Shown: positions 24,170 to 33,469 of the stretch, in pieces
Layout: the number at the start of each line of letters is the position of its first letter
How positions within the stretch are numbered: position 1 is the first letter of the stretch
Assembly: GCA_050331095.1 (NCBI GenBank)
Contig: JBHJHE010000013.1
Coordinates: 1 to 64,000 of the forward strand
Length of the DNA: 64,000 bases
Source: MED-G105 sp050331095
GTDB taxonomy: Bacteria; Pseudomonadota; Alphaproteobacteria; Caulobacterales; Parvularculaceae
Reading direction: 5' to 3'
Program-made: the position numbers and the translations under genes
Notes under the pieces: generated by a model
Told to the model about the DNA's origin: nothing
The model's database searches: none
What the model saw: the letters and a program-made list of their open reading frames with translations, nothing else

Positions 24170-24873
24170 CGTCGCGCAAGCTCCATCGCTTCGGAAATGT
24201 AAAAACCGGACGACACGCGTCGCGAGCGCATTGGCGCAAAGCCCGAAAGGGCCGCGTCCGCCCCGATACGCTCATTAAGACGCCGCGGCGCCACCGGCTC
24301 GATCGCCGGCGCGCGGTCGCTCCGTGGAAAGAGTTTTCCGACCCGGTGCATCGTCGCGAGGAGCGGCGTCGAGGGCGCGAACGTGAAGAGGATCGACTGC
24401 TCCACGCGCGATCCTAAGCCGCGCAGGACGCGGACGACGTCTTCCGCCCGATAGTGAATGAGCGAATCCATCGCCACGACGTGGTCGAAACGGCCGTGCG
24501 CCGGGTCCAGCATGTCGCCGACGACGAAACGGACCTCGCCCGCGCTCGCGGGCGTCTCTTTGAGGCGTTCCTCCGCCAGCGCCACCAGCCGGGCGGACAC
24601 GTCGACGGCGACGACGCTCGCGCCTCGGCTCGCCGCCGCCATCGCGAACTGGCCGGCGCCGCAGCCGGCGTCGAGAATGCGGCGTCCGGACAAATCCGTG
24701 GGCAGCCACGACAGCAGCGTCTCGCGCATGGCGTCGCGCCCGGCGCGCACCGTCGCGCGCACGCCGCTGACCGGCGCGTCGGAGGTGAGCTTCGCCCAAG
24801 CCTCCATCGCGGTGCGGTCGAAGTAGGTCTCAAGCTGCGCGCGGCGCAGGGCGTATGTCGACGAAGCGTTCAT
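24166..24873 (-). CDS. bchM: Mg-protoporphyrin IX O-methyltransferase
   Basis: BchM is a SAM-dependent methyltransferase that makes Mg-protoporphyrin IX 13-monomethyl ester, the substrate of AcsF. The product has 235 aa from MNASSTYALRRAQLETYFDR. SAM motif I is ILDAGCGAGQFA, and later segments include FDHVVAMDSLIHYRAED. The ATG at 24873 shares a base with the bchL stop. A longer frame reaching 24948 lies inside bchL and is not supported. Confidence 0.96.
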   Translation of the reverse strand: MNASSTYALRRAQLETYFDRTAMEAWAKLTSDAPVSGVRATVRAGRDAMRETLLSWLPTDLSGRRILDAGCGAGQFAMAAASRGASVVAVDVSARLVALAEERLKETPASAGEVRFVVGDMLDPAHGRFDHVVAMDSLIHYRAEDVVRVLRGLGSRVEQSILFTFAPSTPLLATMHRVGKLFPRSDRAPAIEPVAPRRLNERIGADAALSGFAPMRSRRVSSGFYISEAMELARR

Positions 24874-25772
24874 CAGTCGAATCCAAGAAAGTCGAAGATT
24901 TCGCGGTCCTTCATGGGCTGCGCGTTCAACGGCTCGGCGCCGGCCCACAACGCCGCTGCGAGCTTCAGGTACTCCGTGCGCGCCTGCTCCACGTCAGGCC
25001 CGTCGGGCATTTCGAAGAGCGTCGACTTCTTGAGGCGCGAGCGGCGGATGACGTCGAGATCGGGGAAGTGCGCAAGGCGCTTCAGGCCCACCGCGTCGTT
25101 GAAGCGGTCGATTTCGTCGGTGTCGGCCGACCGGTTGGCGACGACGCCGGCGAGGCGCACGTCATAGTTCTTCGCCTTCGCCTGAATGGCGGCGACGATG
25201 CGGTTCATCGCGAAGATCGAATCGAAGTCGTTCGCGGCGACGATCACCGCTCGCTCGGCATGCTGAAGGGGAGAGGCGAAGCCGCCGCAGACGACGTCGC
25301 CCAGAACGTCGAAAATGACGACGTCGGAGTCGTCGAGAAGATGGTGTTCTTTGAGAAGCTTCACCGTTTGGCCGACCACGTAGCCGCCGCAGCCCGTGCC
25401 GGCGGGGGGGCCGCCCGCCTCGACGCACATGACGCCGTTATAACCTTCGAAGACGAAATCCTCCGGACGAAGTTCCTCATTGTGGAAATCGACGGCCTCG
25501 AGCGCGTCGATCACCGTTGGCGCCAATCGCTTCGTCAACGTGAAGGTGGAATCATGCTTCGGGTCGCAGCCGATCTGGAGGACACGCTTGCCGAGCTTCG
25601 AGAACGCCGCCGACAGGTTCGACGACGTCGTCGACTTGCCGATGCCGCCCTTGCCGTAAACGGCGAACACTTTTGCGCCGTCGACGTCGATGCGCGCGTC
25701 GTTTTTGACCTGCACGCTGCCTTCGCCGTCGCCGATCTGCGTCGTGGGTCGTTCGATGTCGAGAAGCGTCAT
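24873..25772 (-). CDS. bchL: Light-independent protochlorophyllide reductase iron protein (L)
   Basis: BchL is the NifH-like ATPase that donates electrons to BchN-BchB in the dark-operative protochlorophyllide oxidoreductase (DPOR). The product has 299 aa. It has the P-loop YGKGGIGKSTTSSN, IGCDPKHDST, and the cluster cysteines in GTGCGGYVVG and DVVCGGFASP. All look normal. Its partner bchN carries an in-frame stop, so the fate of the complex is open. Confidence 0.97.
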   Translation of the reverse strand: MTLLDIERPTTQIGDGEGSVQVKNDARIDVDGAKVFAVYGKGGIGKSTTSSNLSAAFSKLGKRVLQIGCDPKHDSTFTLTKRLAPTVIDALEAVDFHNEELRPEDFVFEGYNGVMCVEAGGPPAGTGCGGYVVGQTVKLLKEHHLLDDSDVVIFDVLGDVVCGGFASPLQHAERAVIVAANDFDSIFAMNRIVAAIQAKAKNYDVRLAGVVANRSADTDEIDRFNDAVGLKRLAHFPDLDVIRRSRLKKSTLFEMPDGPDVEQARTEYLKLAAALWAGAEPLNAQPMKDREIFDFLGFD

Positions 25773-25790
25773 CGTTTCTCCAATTCCTCG

Positions 25791-28700
25791 TTAGACGGCC
25801 GCGCCGGCCGCGGCTGGCGCGACGCCCTCAAGCCGGTCTTCCAGGTCTTCGCCCGCCGCGCGCAGCGCTAGCAGCGTTTCGTCGTCCGGGCGCCAATAGT
25901 CGCGCTCGCACGCCTCGATCAGCCGGTTGGCGACGCGCGCGCAGGCTTTGGGGTTCAGCGCCGCAAGCCGGTCGCGCAGCGCTTCGTCGAGCACGTAGGT
26001 TTCGCTCAGTTTTTGATAGACCCACGGATCGACCATGCCCGTCGTCGCCGACCAGCCCATGGTATTGGTCACGGGCGCCTCGATCTGGCGCACGCCCTCA
26101 TAGCCGTGGCTCAGGAGCCCTTCGTACCATTTCGGGTTGAGTGCGCGCGTGCGCGTCTCGATCGCCACTTGTTCCTTCAGGGTGCGCACGACCCCGGGCC
26201 CGCGCGTTTGATCGCCGATGTAGACGGCGGCGTCATCGCCTTTGGCGCGCCGCACGGCGCGGCCGACGCCGCCAAGCGTGTCGAAGTAATGGTCGATGGT
26301 CGTCACGCCAAGTTCGACGGATTCAAGGTTCTGGTAGGCGACGTCGACGTCGCCCAGAATGCTTGACAGAAGCGCCGGCTCGCGCGCCGGATCGCCGGTT
26401 CGGCCGTAAGCGTAGCATTTGCGCTTTTCGAAGGCGTCGGCGAGCTCGTCCTCGTCGTTCCAGAGCCCGGCGTCGATCAGCTGATTGACGTTGGCGCCGT
26501 AGGCGCCGTCCGCGTTCGAGAAGACGCGCAAGGCCGCCGTTTCGAAATCGCACCCGTGTTGCGCCTGATAGGCGAGCGCGTGTTTGCGCACGAAATTCGA
26601 CGACGGATCTTCCTCTGCGCTCGCCGCGGCGTAAGCCGCTTCGGCCAGCATGCGCGTCTGCAAGGGCAGGAGGTCCCGGAAGATGCCCGATAAGGTCGCG
26701 ACGACGTCGATCCGCGGTCGGCCAAGCTCCGAAAGCGGAATGAGCTCGGCGCCGCCGAGGCGGCCGTAGCTGTCGAAGCGCGGCCGGGCGCCGAGAAGCG
26801 CCATAGCTTGGGCGACCTGCGCGCCCTCGCTCTTCAAATTGTCTGTGCCCCAGAGGACGATCGCGACGGTTTCGGGCAATGCGCCGGCGTCGGCTTGCCG
26901 TCGCGCAAGAAGCCGCTCGGCCTGACGCGCGCCGTCGGCGAGGGCGTAAGCGCTCGGTAGGCGGAACGGGTCGAACCCGTGGATGTTGCGGCCCGTCGGC
27001 AGAACGTCCGGGTTGCGCGCGACGTCGCCGCCGGCGACCGGCGCGACGAAGCCACCGTCGAGCGCGCGCAAGAGCGCGGGGATCTCGGCATCGACGCTGA
27101 GCTTCTCGTTCACGTCGACGAGCGGGGCGAGCGCGGCCTCAAGCGCCGGGTCGCCCGCCGCGGCGGCGCGCGCCGAGGCGCCGGCGACGACGGCGTCGAT
27201 GGCGCGCCGGCGCGCGTCGGCCGAGACGCCGTCCGGCCAGTCGAGCGCCATCGCGTCGAGCATGTCGGCACGCTCGCGGACGTCGAGGCCGTCGCCGGCG
27301 ATGTGGAGGCCGTGGGGGATCAGCGTGTCTTCGAGTTCGCGCACGGTGGTCCGCAGGCGCATGATTTCTGTCTCGGCGTCGACGCCCCAGGCGGGCGCGG
27401 CGCCGCCCATGTCAAGCGCGGCCGCCTGGACCTGAATGAGGTCCGCAACGTCGGCGCGCGCGTCCAGCTCGTCGGGCGCGGTCGTCCGCCAACGGTCGAT
27501 CGTCGCATTGAGATCGGCGAGATCCTTATAGAGGTCCGCGCGGGCGAGCGGCGGGCTCAGATAGCTGATCGTCGTCGCCGCGGCGCGGCGCTTGGCGAGC
27601 GCGGCTTCGGAGGGGTTGTTGCAGGCGTAGAAATAGAAATTCGGCAGGTCGCCGATGAGATAGTCCGGCCAGCAATCGCCCGTCAGGCCGACCTGCTTGC
27701 CCGGCATAAACTCGAGCGCGCCGTGCGTTCCGAAATGGAGGATGGCGTCCGCGTCGAACACGCGGCGCACATAGTGGTGGAAGGCTGCGAAGGCGTGGGT
27801 CGGCGCGAACGAACCCTCGAACAGGAGCCGCATCGGATCGCCTTCATAGCCGAACGCCGGCTGGATCCCGACGAAAACCGAGCCGAAATGGGCGCCGTGG
27901 ATGCGGATCGAACGGGCGTCGGCGTCAACGCGGCCAGGGGCCGGACCCCATTGAGCTTCGATCTCGGCGAGGCGGGGCTCGGCCCGGACCCAGTCGTCGG
28001 CGGCGATGCGCGCGGCGAGCCGGGGCGCGCCGTCCGTATCGAGAATGGCGGCCCGTAAGGCGTCGACGTCCGCCGGCGCGTCGACGTCGTAGCCGTCGGC
28101 CGCAAGCCCGCGCAGGGCGTTCAGAAGCGATTCGTAGACCGACAGTCCAGCGGCGGAGCCGACGGCGCCGCCATTGGGCGGAAAGTTGAAGAGCGCGATC
28201 GCGACTTTGCGCTCCGCGGGCCGTTTGCGACGCAAGTCGACGAGCTTGGCGATCCGCGCGGCAAGCGTCTCCGCGCGCTCCGGGCAGGCCGACATCGTGC
28301 GGTCGCCGGCGCTCTCGTTCGAGCCGCGGCCCGCGAAGACGATCGGCCCCGTGGCGCCGTCGAGTTCGGGGATCGAGACCATCATCGTCGCCTCGACGGG
28401 CGTAAGGCCCCGCGAGCCCTCGCGCCACGCTTCAAGGCTTTGGAACTCCAGGGCCTGCGCGCAGACATAAGGCACGTCGAGTTTCGAGAGGGCGGCCGCG
28501 GCTGCTCCGGCCTCGTTATAGGCGGGCCCGCCGACAAGCGAGAAGCCTGTGAGCGAAACAACCGCGTCTACGGACGGCTGGCCGTTCTTGTGGAAATAGC
28601 GGTCGATCGCCGGGCGCGCGTCGAGGCCGCTCGCAAAGACCGGCGTCACGCGCAGGCCCTTCGCCTCCATCGCCGCGATGACGCCGTCGTAATGGCGGGC

Positions 28701-29516
28701 GTCGTCGGCGATGAGATAGGAGCGCATCAAAAGCAGGCCGACGTTCGGCCGGTTGGAGCGGGCCAGCGGCAACTTTGAGGCCGCCTCGCCGATCTTGGGC
28801 GCCATGCGGGGGTGATAGCAGCCGACCTCCGGATAGTCCGCGGGCGGCGCGGGCTCGAAAGCGCCCCTCAGTTGGGCGCGGGGGCCGGCGGCGTAGCGGT
28901 TCAATAGATAGAGAACGAGGTTCTCGAGGTTCTCCGCCGACCCGGCGAGGAGATACTGCAGGGTCAGGAAATAGGCGCGCACGTCCTGCGCCGTTCCGGG
29001 AACGTACTTCAGGATCTTTGGCAGTCGACGGAGCATTTTCGCCTGGCGCGCGCCCGCCTTCGCCTTGTCGCCTTGTTTGTCCGACTGCGCCGGGCTGGAC
29101 CCGCGCAGCTTTTTGAGGAGCGCGATCGCGCCGCTCTCCGGCTTGTCCATGCGAAAGGCGCCAAGCCGGGTGAGTTTCACGATCTCCGAGGCCGACAGGC
29201 AGCCGACGATGGCATCGCAGGCGCCCGCGCGGGCCTCGAGCGCGTCTTTGATCGGCGCAATGTGCGATTCCATGAACAGCATGGAGGCGATCACGACGTC
29301 GGCGCGGGCGACGTCGGCGCGGGCGCGGGCCCGCGCGTCATTGTCGTCGTCGCCGTCGCCCCAATCAGCCGCGGCGTGGAAGGTGAGTGAGACGCCGGGC
29401 GCGCGCTTTGCGAGGCGCGCGCTCGCGCGTTCGGCGGCGCCGGCGAGGTGACGGTCGAGCGTCACCAGAACGACGCGCACGGGCGTCTCGGGAGGGGTCG
29501 CGCGCCTAGCGGCCAT
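25791..29516 (-). CDS. bchH: Magnesium chelatase subunit H
   Basis: BchH is the porphyrin-binding subunit of Mg-chelatase, 1241 aa. The family start MAARRATPPETPVRVVLVTLD is used (ATG at 29516), which overlaps the end of bchB by 11 nt. An open frame extends to 29708 but only through bchB. Typical segments: MLFMESHIAPIKDAL, RSYLIADDARHYDGV, HFGTHGALEFMPGKQVGL, and ETRTRALNPKWYEGLLSHGYEG near the C-terminus. A charged insertion around residues 140-155 (SDKQGDKAKAGAR) is of a type common in this family. Confidence 0.97.
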   Translation of the reverse strand: MAARRATPPETPVRVVLVTLDRHLAGAAERASARLAKRAPGVSLTFHAAADWGDGDDDNDARARARADVARADVVIASMLFMESHIAPIKDALEARAGACDAIVGCLSASEIVKLTRLGAFRMDKPESGAIALLKKLRGSSPAQSDKQGDKAKAGARQAKMLRRLPKILKYVPGTAQDVRAYFLTLQYLLAGSAENLENLVLYLLNRYAAGPRAQLRGAFEPAPPADYPEVGCYHPRMAPKIGEAASKLPLARSNRPNVGLLLMRSYLIADDARHYDGVIAAMEAKGLRVTPVFASGLDARPAIDRYFHKNGQPSVDAVVSLTGFSLVGGPAYNEAGAAAAALSKLDVPYVCAQALEFQSLEAWREGSRGLTPVEATMMVSIPELDGATGPIVFAGRGSNESAGDRTMSACPERAETLAARIAKLVDLRRKRPAERKVAIALFNFPPNGGAVGSAAGLSVYESLLNALRGLAADGYDVDAPADVDALRAAILDTDGAPRLAARIAADDWVRAEPRLAEIEAQWGPAPGRVDADARSIRIHGAHFGSVFVGIQPAFGYEGDPMRLLFEGSFAPTHAFAAFHHYVRRVFDADAILHFGTHGALEFMPGKQVGLTGDCWPDYLIGDLPNFYFYACNNPSEAALAKRRAAATTISYLSPPLARADLYKDLADLNATIDRWRTTAPDELDARADVADLIQVQAAALDMGGAAPAWGVDAETEIMRLRTTVRELEDTLIPHGLHIAGDGLDVRERADMLDAMALDWPDGVSADARRRAIDAVVAGASARAAAAGDPALEAALAPLVDVNEKLSVDAEIPALLRALDGGFVAPVAGGDVARNPDVLPTGRNIHGFDPFRLPSAYALADGARQAERLLARRQADAGALPETVAIVLWGTDNLKSEGAQVAQAMALLGARPRFDSYGRLGGAELIPLSELGRPRIDVVATLSGIFRDLLPLQTRMLAEAAYAAASAEEDPSSNFVRKHALAYQAQHGCDFETAALRVFSNADGAYGANVNQLIDAGLWNDEDELADAFEKRKCYAYGRTGDPAREPALLSSILGDVDVAYQNLESVELGVTTIDHYFDTLGGVGRAVRRAKGDDAAVYIGDQTRGPGVVRTLKEQVAIETRTRALNPKWYEGLLSHGYEGVRQIEAPVTNTMGWSATTGMVDPWVYQKLSETYVLDEALRDRLAALNPKACARVANRLIEACERDYWRPDDETLLALRAAGEDLEDRLEGVAPAAAGAAV

Positions 29517-31071
29517 AATGCGCCTTCGCGTCGTAAAGAACGTCGACGTCGATTGCGGCGAGGCCGCGGTCGCATGCGAAGCGTTCGGCGTTTTTGCGCG
29601 CCTTGCCCCGCACGAAGAAGGGGATCTTCTTGAGCTCGGCTTCGGCCTCCGCCGTCCAGACGGCGTTCGCATCGTCCGACGACGCGGCCGTCTCCGTACG
29701 CGGCGCATCGGCGGCGTCGCGCGACGGGCCGAGATGAGACGAGCCTAGATGAGAGGGGCCGGCCGCGTCATTGAACTCGAAATCCTCGCGGAACATGCCG
29801 AGGAGATGTTCTTCAAGACCCATGACGAGCGGGTGGACGAGCGTATCGAAGAGAACGTTCGCGCCTTCGAAGCCCATGAGCGGCGCGTAGCGAGCCGGAT
29901 AGTCCTGCACGTGGGCCGGCGCTGAAATCACCGCACAGGCGATCCCGAGCTTTTTGGCGATGTGGCGCTCCATCTGACCGCCAAGGACGAGCTCCGGCTC
30001 GGCGTCGGCGATCGCCGCCTCGACCTCGAGGTAATCGTCCGTAATGAGGGGATCGACGCCGTGATTCTCGGCTGCGGCGCGCAGGTCGCGGGCGAACTCC
30101 CGATTATAGCAACCGAGGCCGACGACCTCGAAGCCGAGTTCCTCGGCGGCGACGCGCGCCACGCCGATGGCGTGGGTCGCGTCGCCGAAGACGAAGACGC
30201 GTTTGCCGGTGAGGTAGTTCGAATCGATCGAGCGCGACCACCAGGGCAGGTTCGAAGCGTCTTCGAAACGGGCGCCGGCCGCGCCGGCGTCGAGGCCGGC
30301 GAGGCTGGCGACTTCGGCGATGAATTCGTGCGTCGAGCCGACGCCGATAGGGATGGTCTTGGTGTATGGCTGGCCGAATGTCTTTTCGAGCCAGCGGGCC
30401 GCGGCGTCCGCCGTCTCCGGGTACAGAACGACGTTGAAGTCGGCCGCGCCAAGGCGCTCAAGGTCCGCCGCGCTTGCGCCGAGGGGCGCCGTTACGGCGA
30501 CGTCGACGCCCATGTCGGCCAGCAAACGCGAGATCTCTTTGACGTCGTCGCGATGGCGGAAGCCGAGCGCCGTCGGTCCGAGTACGTTGCAAGTCGGCCG
30601 GCCCGTGGCCGCCGATGTCTTGGCGACGTCACGATGCGCGAGCCCGCGCGCGAGTCGATAGAACGTCTCGCCGGCGCCCCAGCCCTCCTTGCGCTGATAG
30701 GCCGGCAATTCGACAGGGATCACCGGCGCCGGCGCGTCAAGCGCCTTGGCCAGGCCCGCCGGATCGTCCTGCAGAAGCTCGGCCGTGCACGACGCGCCTA
30801 CGACCATGGCGGCGGGCTTGAAGCGCTCGAACGCGTCCTTCACCGCCGTCTTGAAGCCGTTCGCCGTATCGCCGCCCAGATCGCGCGCCTCGAACGGCGT
30901 ATACGTCACCGGCGGGCGAGACGGTCGGCGCTCGATCATCGTAAACAGAAGATCGGCGTACGTATCGCCCTGGGGCGCGTGCAGCACGTAATGCACGTCT
31001 TTAAGCCCTGCGACGACGCGCATCGCCCCGACATGGGGCGGGCCTTCATATGTCCAAACCGCCAGCCGCAT
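29506..31071 (-). CDS. bchB: Light-independent protochlorophyllide reductase subunit B
   Basis: BchB is the NifK-like subunit of the DPOR catalytic component, 521 aa. It begins MRLAVWTYEGPPHVGAMRV. Asp36 (APQGDTYADLLF), which supplies the unusual aspartate ligand to the NB [4Fe-4S] cluster, is present. The C-terminal domain (ELKKIPFFVRGKARKNAE) is normal. A Ser/Gly-rich linker with a short repeat (SHLGSSHLGPS) precedes it. The ATG overlaps the bchN stop by one base. Confidence 0.96.
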   Translation of the reverse strand: MRLAVWTYEGPPHVGAMRVVAGLKDVHYVLHAPQGDTYADLLFTMIERRPSRPPVTYTPFEARDLGGDTANGFKTAVKDAFERFKPAAMVVGASCTAELLQDDPAGLAKALDAPAPVIPVELPAYQRKEGWGAGETFYRLARGLAHRDVAKTSAATGRPTCNVLGPTALGFRHRDDVKEISRLLADMGVDVAVTAPLGASAADLERLGAADFNVVLYPETADAAARWLEKTFGQPYTKTIPIGVGSTHEFIAEVASLAGLDAGAAGARFEDASNLPWWSRSIDSNYLTGKRVFVFGDATHAIGVARVAAEELGFEVVGLGCYNREFARDLRAAAENHGVDPLITDDYLEVEAAIADAEPELVLGGQMERHIAKKLGIACAVISAPAHVQDYPARYAPLMGFEGANVLFDTLVHPLVMGLEEHLLGMFREDFEFNDAAGPSHLGSSHLGPSRDAADAPRTETAASSDDANAVWTAEAEAELKKIPFFVRGKARKNAERFACDRGLAAIDVDVLYDAKAHYGR

Positions 31072-32351
31072 CAGACCGCCAGTCTTTCTCGGCGACCGAA
31101 GGGGCGCACGAATAACTCCGCCAGGTCGCCCGCCTGGTCGAAGCCCTGGATCGGCGTGAAGAGAAGTTCGATCGACCTCTTGGTCGTCAGCCCCTCCGCC
31201 TCGAGCGGATTGGCGAGGCCGAGCCCGCAGACGGTGAGGTCCGGGCGCGCGGCGCGGCAGCGGGCGAGTTGGCGGGCGACGTCCTGGCCTTCGCTTAAGG
31301 GAACGTCCGTCGGCAGAAGGGCGAATTCCTCCTTCAAGTGCGACGCGTGCAGATAGGGCGCGCCGACTTCGACGAGCTTTGCGCCAAGCTCTCGCGACAG
31401 GAACCGCGCGAGGGGCGGCTCGAGCTGACTGTCGGGAAAGAAAAAGACCCGTTTGCCGGCGAACGCCTCGCGCGGTTTCGCAAGCGCCGCGGCCGCCCGC
31501 GCTTCGAACGGCGCGAGCGTGGCGTCAAAGCGCGCCGCGTCGACGTCGAACGCGTCGGCGGCGGCCTTGAACCAGGCGCGCGAGCCCTCGAGGCCAAGGG
31601 GAAAGGGCGCCGCAAGACGCCGGGCGCCCCGGGCGTCGAGCGCGGCCGCCGCGTCGCGCAGGAAGGGTTGGGCGAGAAGATAGCGCGTGTTGGGGCCGAC
31701 GCCGGCGGCGTCCTCCCGACGCCGCGCCGGCAGGAACCGCACCGGGCCGACGCCGAGCGCGTCGAACAGGCGGCGGAACTGGTCCTCCACGATGTCCGCG
31801 AGCGCGCCGACGACAAGGAGGGACGGACCGGCGTCCGGCGCGTCGTCAGGCAGATCCGCGGCGATCGCCGCAAGACACGCGTCTTCGCCTTGCGTGAACG
31901 TGGTCTCGATGCCGCTGCCAGAGAAGTTCAATACGCGGACGTTCGGGCCGTACGCCGCGTCGAGGCGCGCGGCGGCCTTTTTGAGGTCGAGCTTGATGAC
32001 TTCCGACGGGCACGAGCCGACGAGGAAAAGGCGCTTGACGTCGGGCCGTCGCGCCAAGAGCCGCGCGACGGTCGTGTCGAGTTCTTCGTTGGCGTCGGCG
32101 AGGCCGGCGAGGTCGCGCTCTTCGAGGATCGCCGTGGCGAATCGCGGTTCGGCGAAAATCATCACGCCGGCGTACTACTTCATAAGGTGCGCGCTGGTGC
32201 GCGAGCCGACGATGAGAAAGAACGCGTCCGGCATTTTGCGGTGCAGCCAGACGATGCTTGTCAAGCCGCAGAAAACTTCGCGCTGGCCGCGCTCCCGCAG
32301 GGGCTTCGGCCCCGGCGCGGCGTCAGGCGCAATGCCGGGCGCCGCGCTCAT
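31071..32351 (-). pseudogene. bchN: Protochlorophyllide reductase subunit N, interrupted by in-frame TAG at codon 59
   Basis: The frame from the ATG at 32351 to 31071 spans 427 codons, the normal BchN length. Codon 59 (32177-32175) is TAG. Before it the protein reads QREVFCGLTSIVWLHRK, then VGSRTSAHLMK. After it comes YAGVMIFAEPRFATAILEERD, exactly where homologues have AGVMIFAEPRF. There is no frameshift. DPOR needs three BchN cysteines for its [4Fe-4S] cluster (C26, C51 and C112 in R. capsulatus). The first (FCGLT) and third (VGSCPSEV) are here, but the second is Ser (AGC, 32195-32193; homologues SRTCAHL). Restart at GTG 32165 or ATG 32162 would lose two ligand positions and has no visible Shine-Dalgarno. 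The start overlaps bchF by 4 nt. TAG is an ordinary stop elsewhere in the window (pufQ, bchB, mtgA). Alternatives are a sequencing error or readthrough. Confidence 0.85.
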
Positions 32352-32863
32352 GCCGGGCGTCCTTCAAGCCCGCCGGCGTCGACGCCGGCGTTCTCAAGCC
32401 GCGCGCGGCGAAGCTTCAGGAGGAACTGCGCCGCGTTGACGACGTAAGCGGCGTAAGCGGCGAGGGCGAGGGCCATGCGCGCCGCCGGATCCCACGCCCC
32501 GACGGCGAGCGCTACGAGATAAGCGGTGTGCAGCGCAATGACGAGCATCGACACCGCGTCCTCCCAGAAGAAGGCGGGTGCGAACAGATATTGACCGTAG
32601 ACGTCCTTTTCCCAAATCGCGCCGGTGATCATGATGGCGTAGAGCGCGCCGGTCTTGATGACGATCGACGCGGAGGCCGCCGCGTAGCCTTCGCCCGTCG
32701 CCAGAAACCGGACGACGAGGACGAGGCTGACGAGAAAAATCGCGAATTGCGTCGGCGCGAGCGCGCCTTGCACGACGGTCCAGGGCGACGCGTCGCGGCG
32801 CGCGCGTTCGGCCCGCGTATAGATCGGGGCCGGCTCCTGGCGTTCTTGCGTCTGAGGATGCAT
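32348..32863 (-). CDS. bchF: 3-vinyl bacteriochlorophyllide hydratase
   Basis: BchF hydrates the C3-vinyl group to 3-hydroxyethyl, the step before BchC. The 171-residue integral membrane protein has about four helices. The conserved region ASIVIKTGALYAIMITGAIWEKDVYGQYLFAPAFFWEDAVS is present. It is the first gene of the long bchF-hemA minus-strand operon. Two abutting PpsR-type boxes lie 145-178 nt upstream. Confidence 0.95.
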   Translation of the reverse strand: MHPQTQERQEPAPIYTRAERARRDASPWTVVQGALAPTQFAIFLVSLVLVVRFLATGEGYAAASASIVIKTGALYAIMITGAIWEKDVYGQYLFAPAFFWEDAVSMLVIALHTAYLVALAVGAWDPAARMALALAAYAAYVVNAAQFLLKLRRARLENAGVDAGGLEGRPA

Positions 32864-32985
32864 GGCGACGGCCTCTTACCGGGGGGCTTGCGCGGCGGTC
32901 GTCTTCGTGAACTCGCCGCGACGCTTCTTGGAACGGCGCGCCTATTGTGCCGATTACGGACGTTTGGCCCCGGGAACGATGAAAA

Positions 32986-33041
32986 CTTATCGAGGATGCT
33001 CGAAAGGTGTCAAGCCAAATTGACGTCAAAGAAAATTGACA
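32986..33041. promoter_or_regulatory. bchF promoter with two back-to-back PpsR/CrtJ boxes
   Basis: Two 16-bp palindromes GTCAA-N6-TTGAC abut exactly: 33009-33024 and 33025-33040. With flanks they read TGT-N12-ACG (33008-33025) and CGT-N12-ACA (33024-33041). On the minus strand the left box contains TTGACA (33013-33008). This is a good -35, with a 16-nt spacer to GATAAG (32991-32986) as the -10 for bchF. Side-by-side boxes suit cooperative binding of PpsR tetramers. The boxes are seen directly, and the promoter is by eye. Confidence 0.72.
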
Positions 33042-33469
33042 AATCCGGGGTTTGTGAAAGCATCGGACGATCGGTCGCATGCTCTTGCCGTGGGCCGGGG
33101 CGTCGGGTTTATTGAGAATGCTTCTGATGAATTGGCCGAAGCGACGAATTGGATACTGGCGACGTCGCTGTGCGTCCGAAAACGCGGCGACAGTGGAATT
33201 CGCCTCAGAGGCGAAATCGCGCCGAAAAGACGCCGCCGGAGCCCTGGTTTGGCTGGCGTCGGTTTGTAAGCGTTCCGGGATGCGCCGGGTTGAGGCGCGG
33301 ATACGAAGCGGGCGCCGGGCTGCGATCGGGTTGACGATCGATCGGCGACGACCGGTTCGCGGACGAGCCGCGGCGTCTTCCGCGGCGTTGGCGCCGACCG
33401 TCCTGGCGAAGGACGCGATCGGCGCCGGGAAGCGCTCGCTGTTCCGAAGAGCGCGCACAAGGGGCGACG
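33042..33469. other. 428-nt region between bchF operators and aerR without a recognised gene
   Basis: Open frames exist on both strands because of high GC, but none has a recognisable family or convincing ribosome-binding site. The last bases (AAGGGG about 10 nt before 33470) look like the aerR Shine-Dalgarno. The stretch may be a long aerR leader. No hairpin with a T-tract was seen. Confidence 0.4.

Noticed and set aside
32175..32177. TAG in bchN as a reassigned or pyrrolysine codon
   Set aside because: Other genes here (pufQ, bchB, mtgA, the efflux adaptor, the 15779 gene) end at TAG normally and no pyl genes are seen. Reassignment is unsupported.
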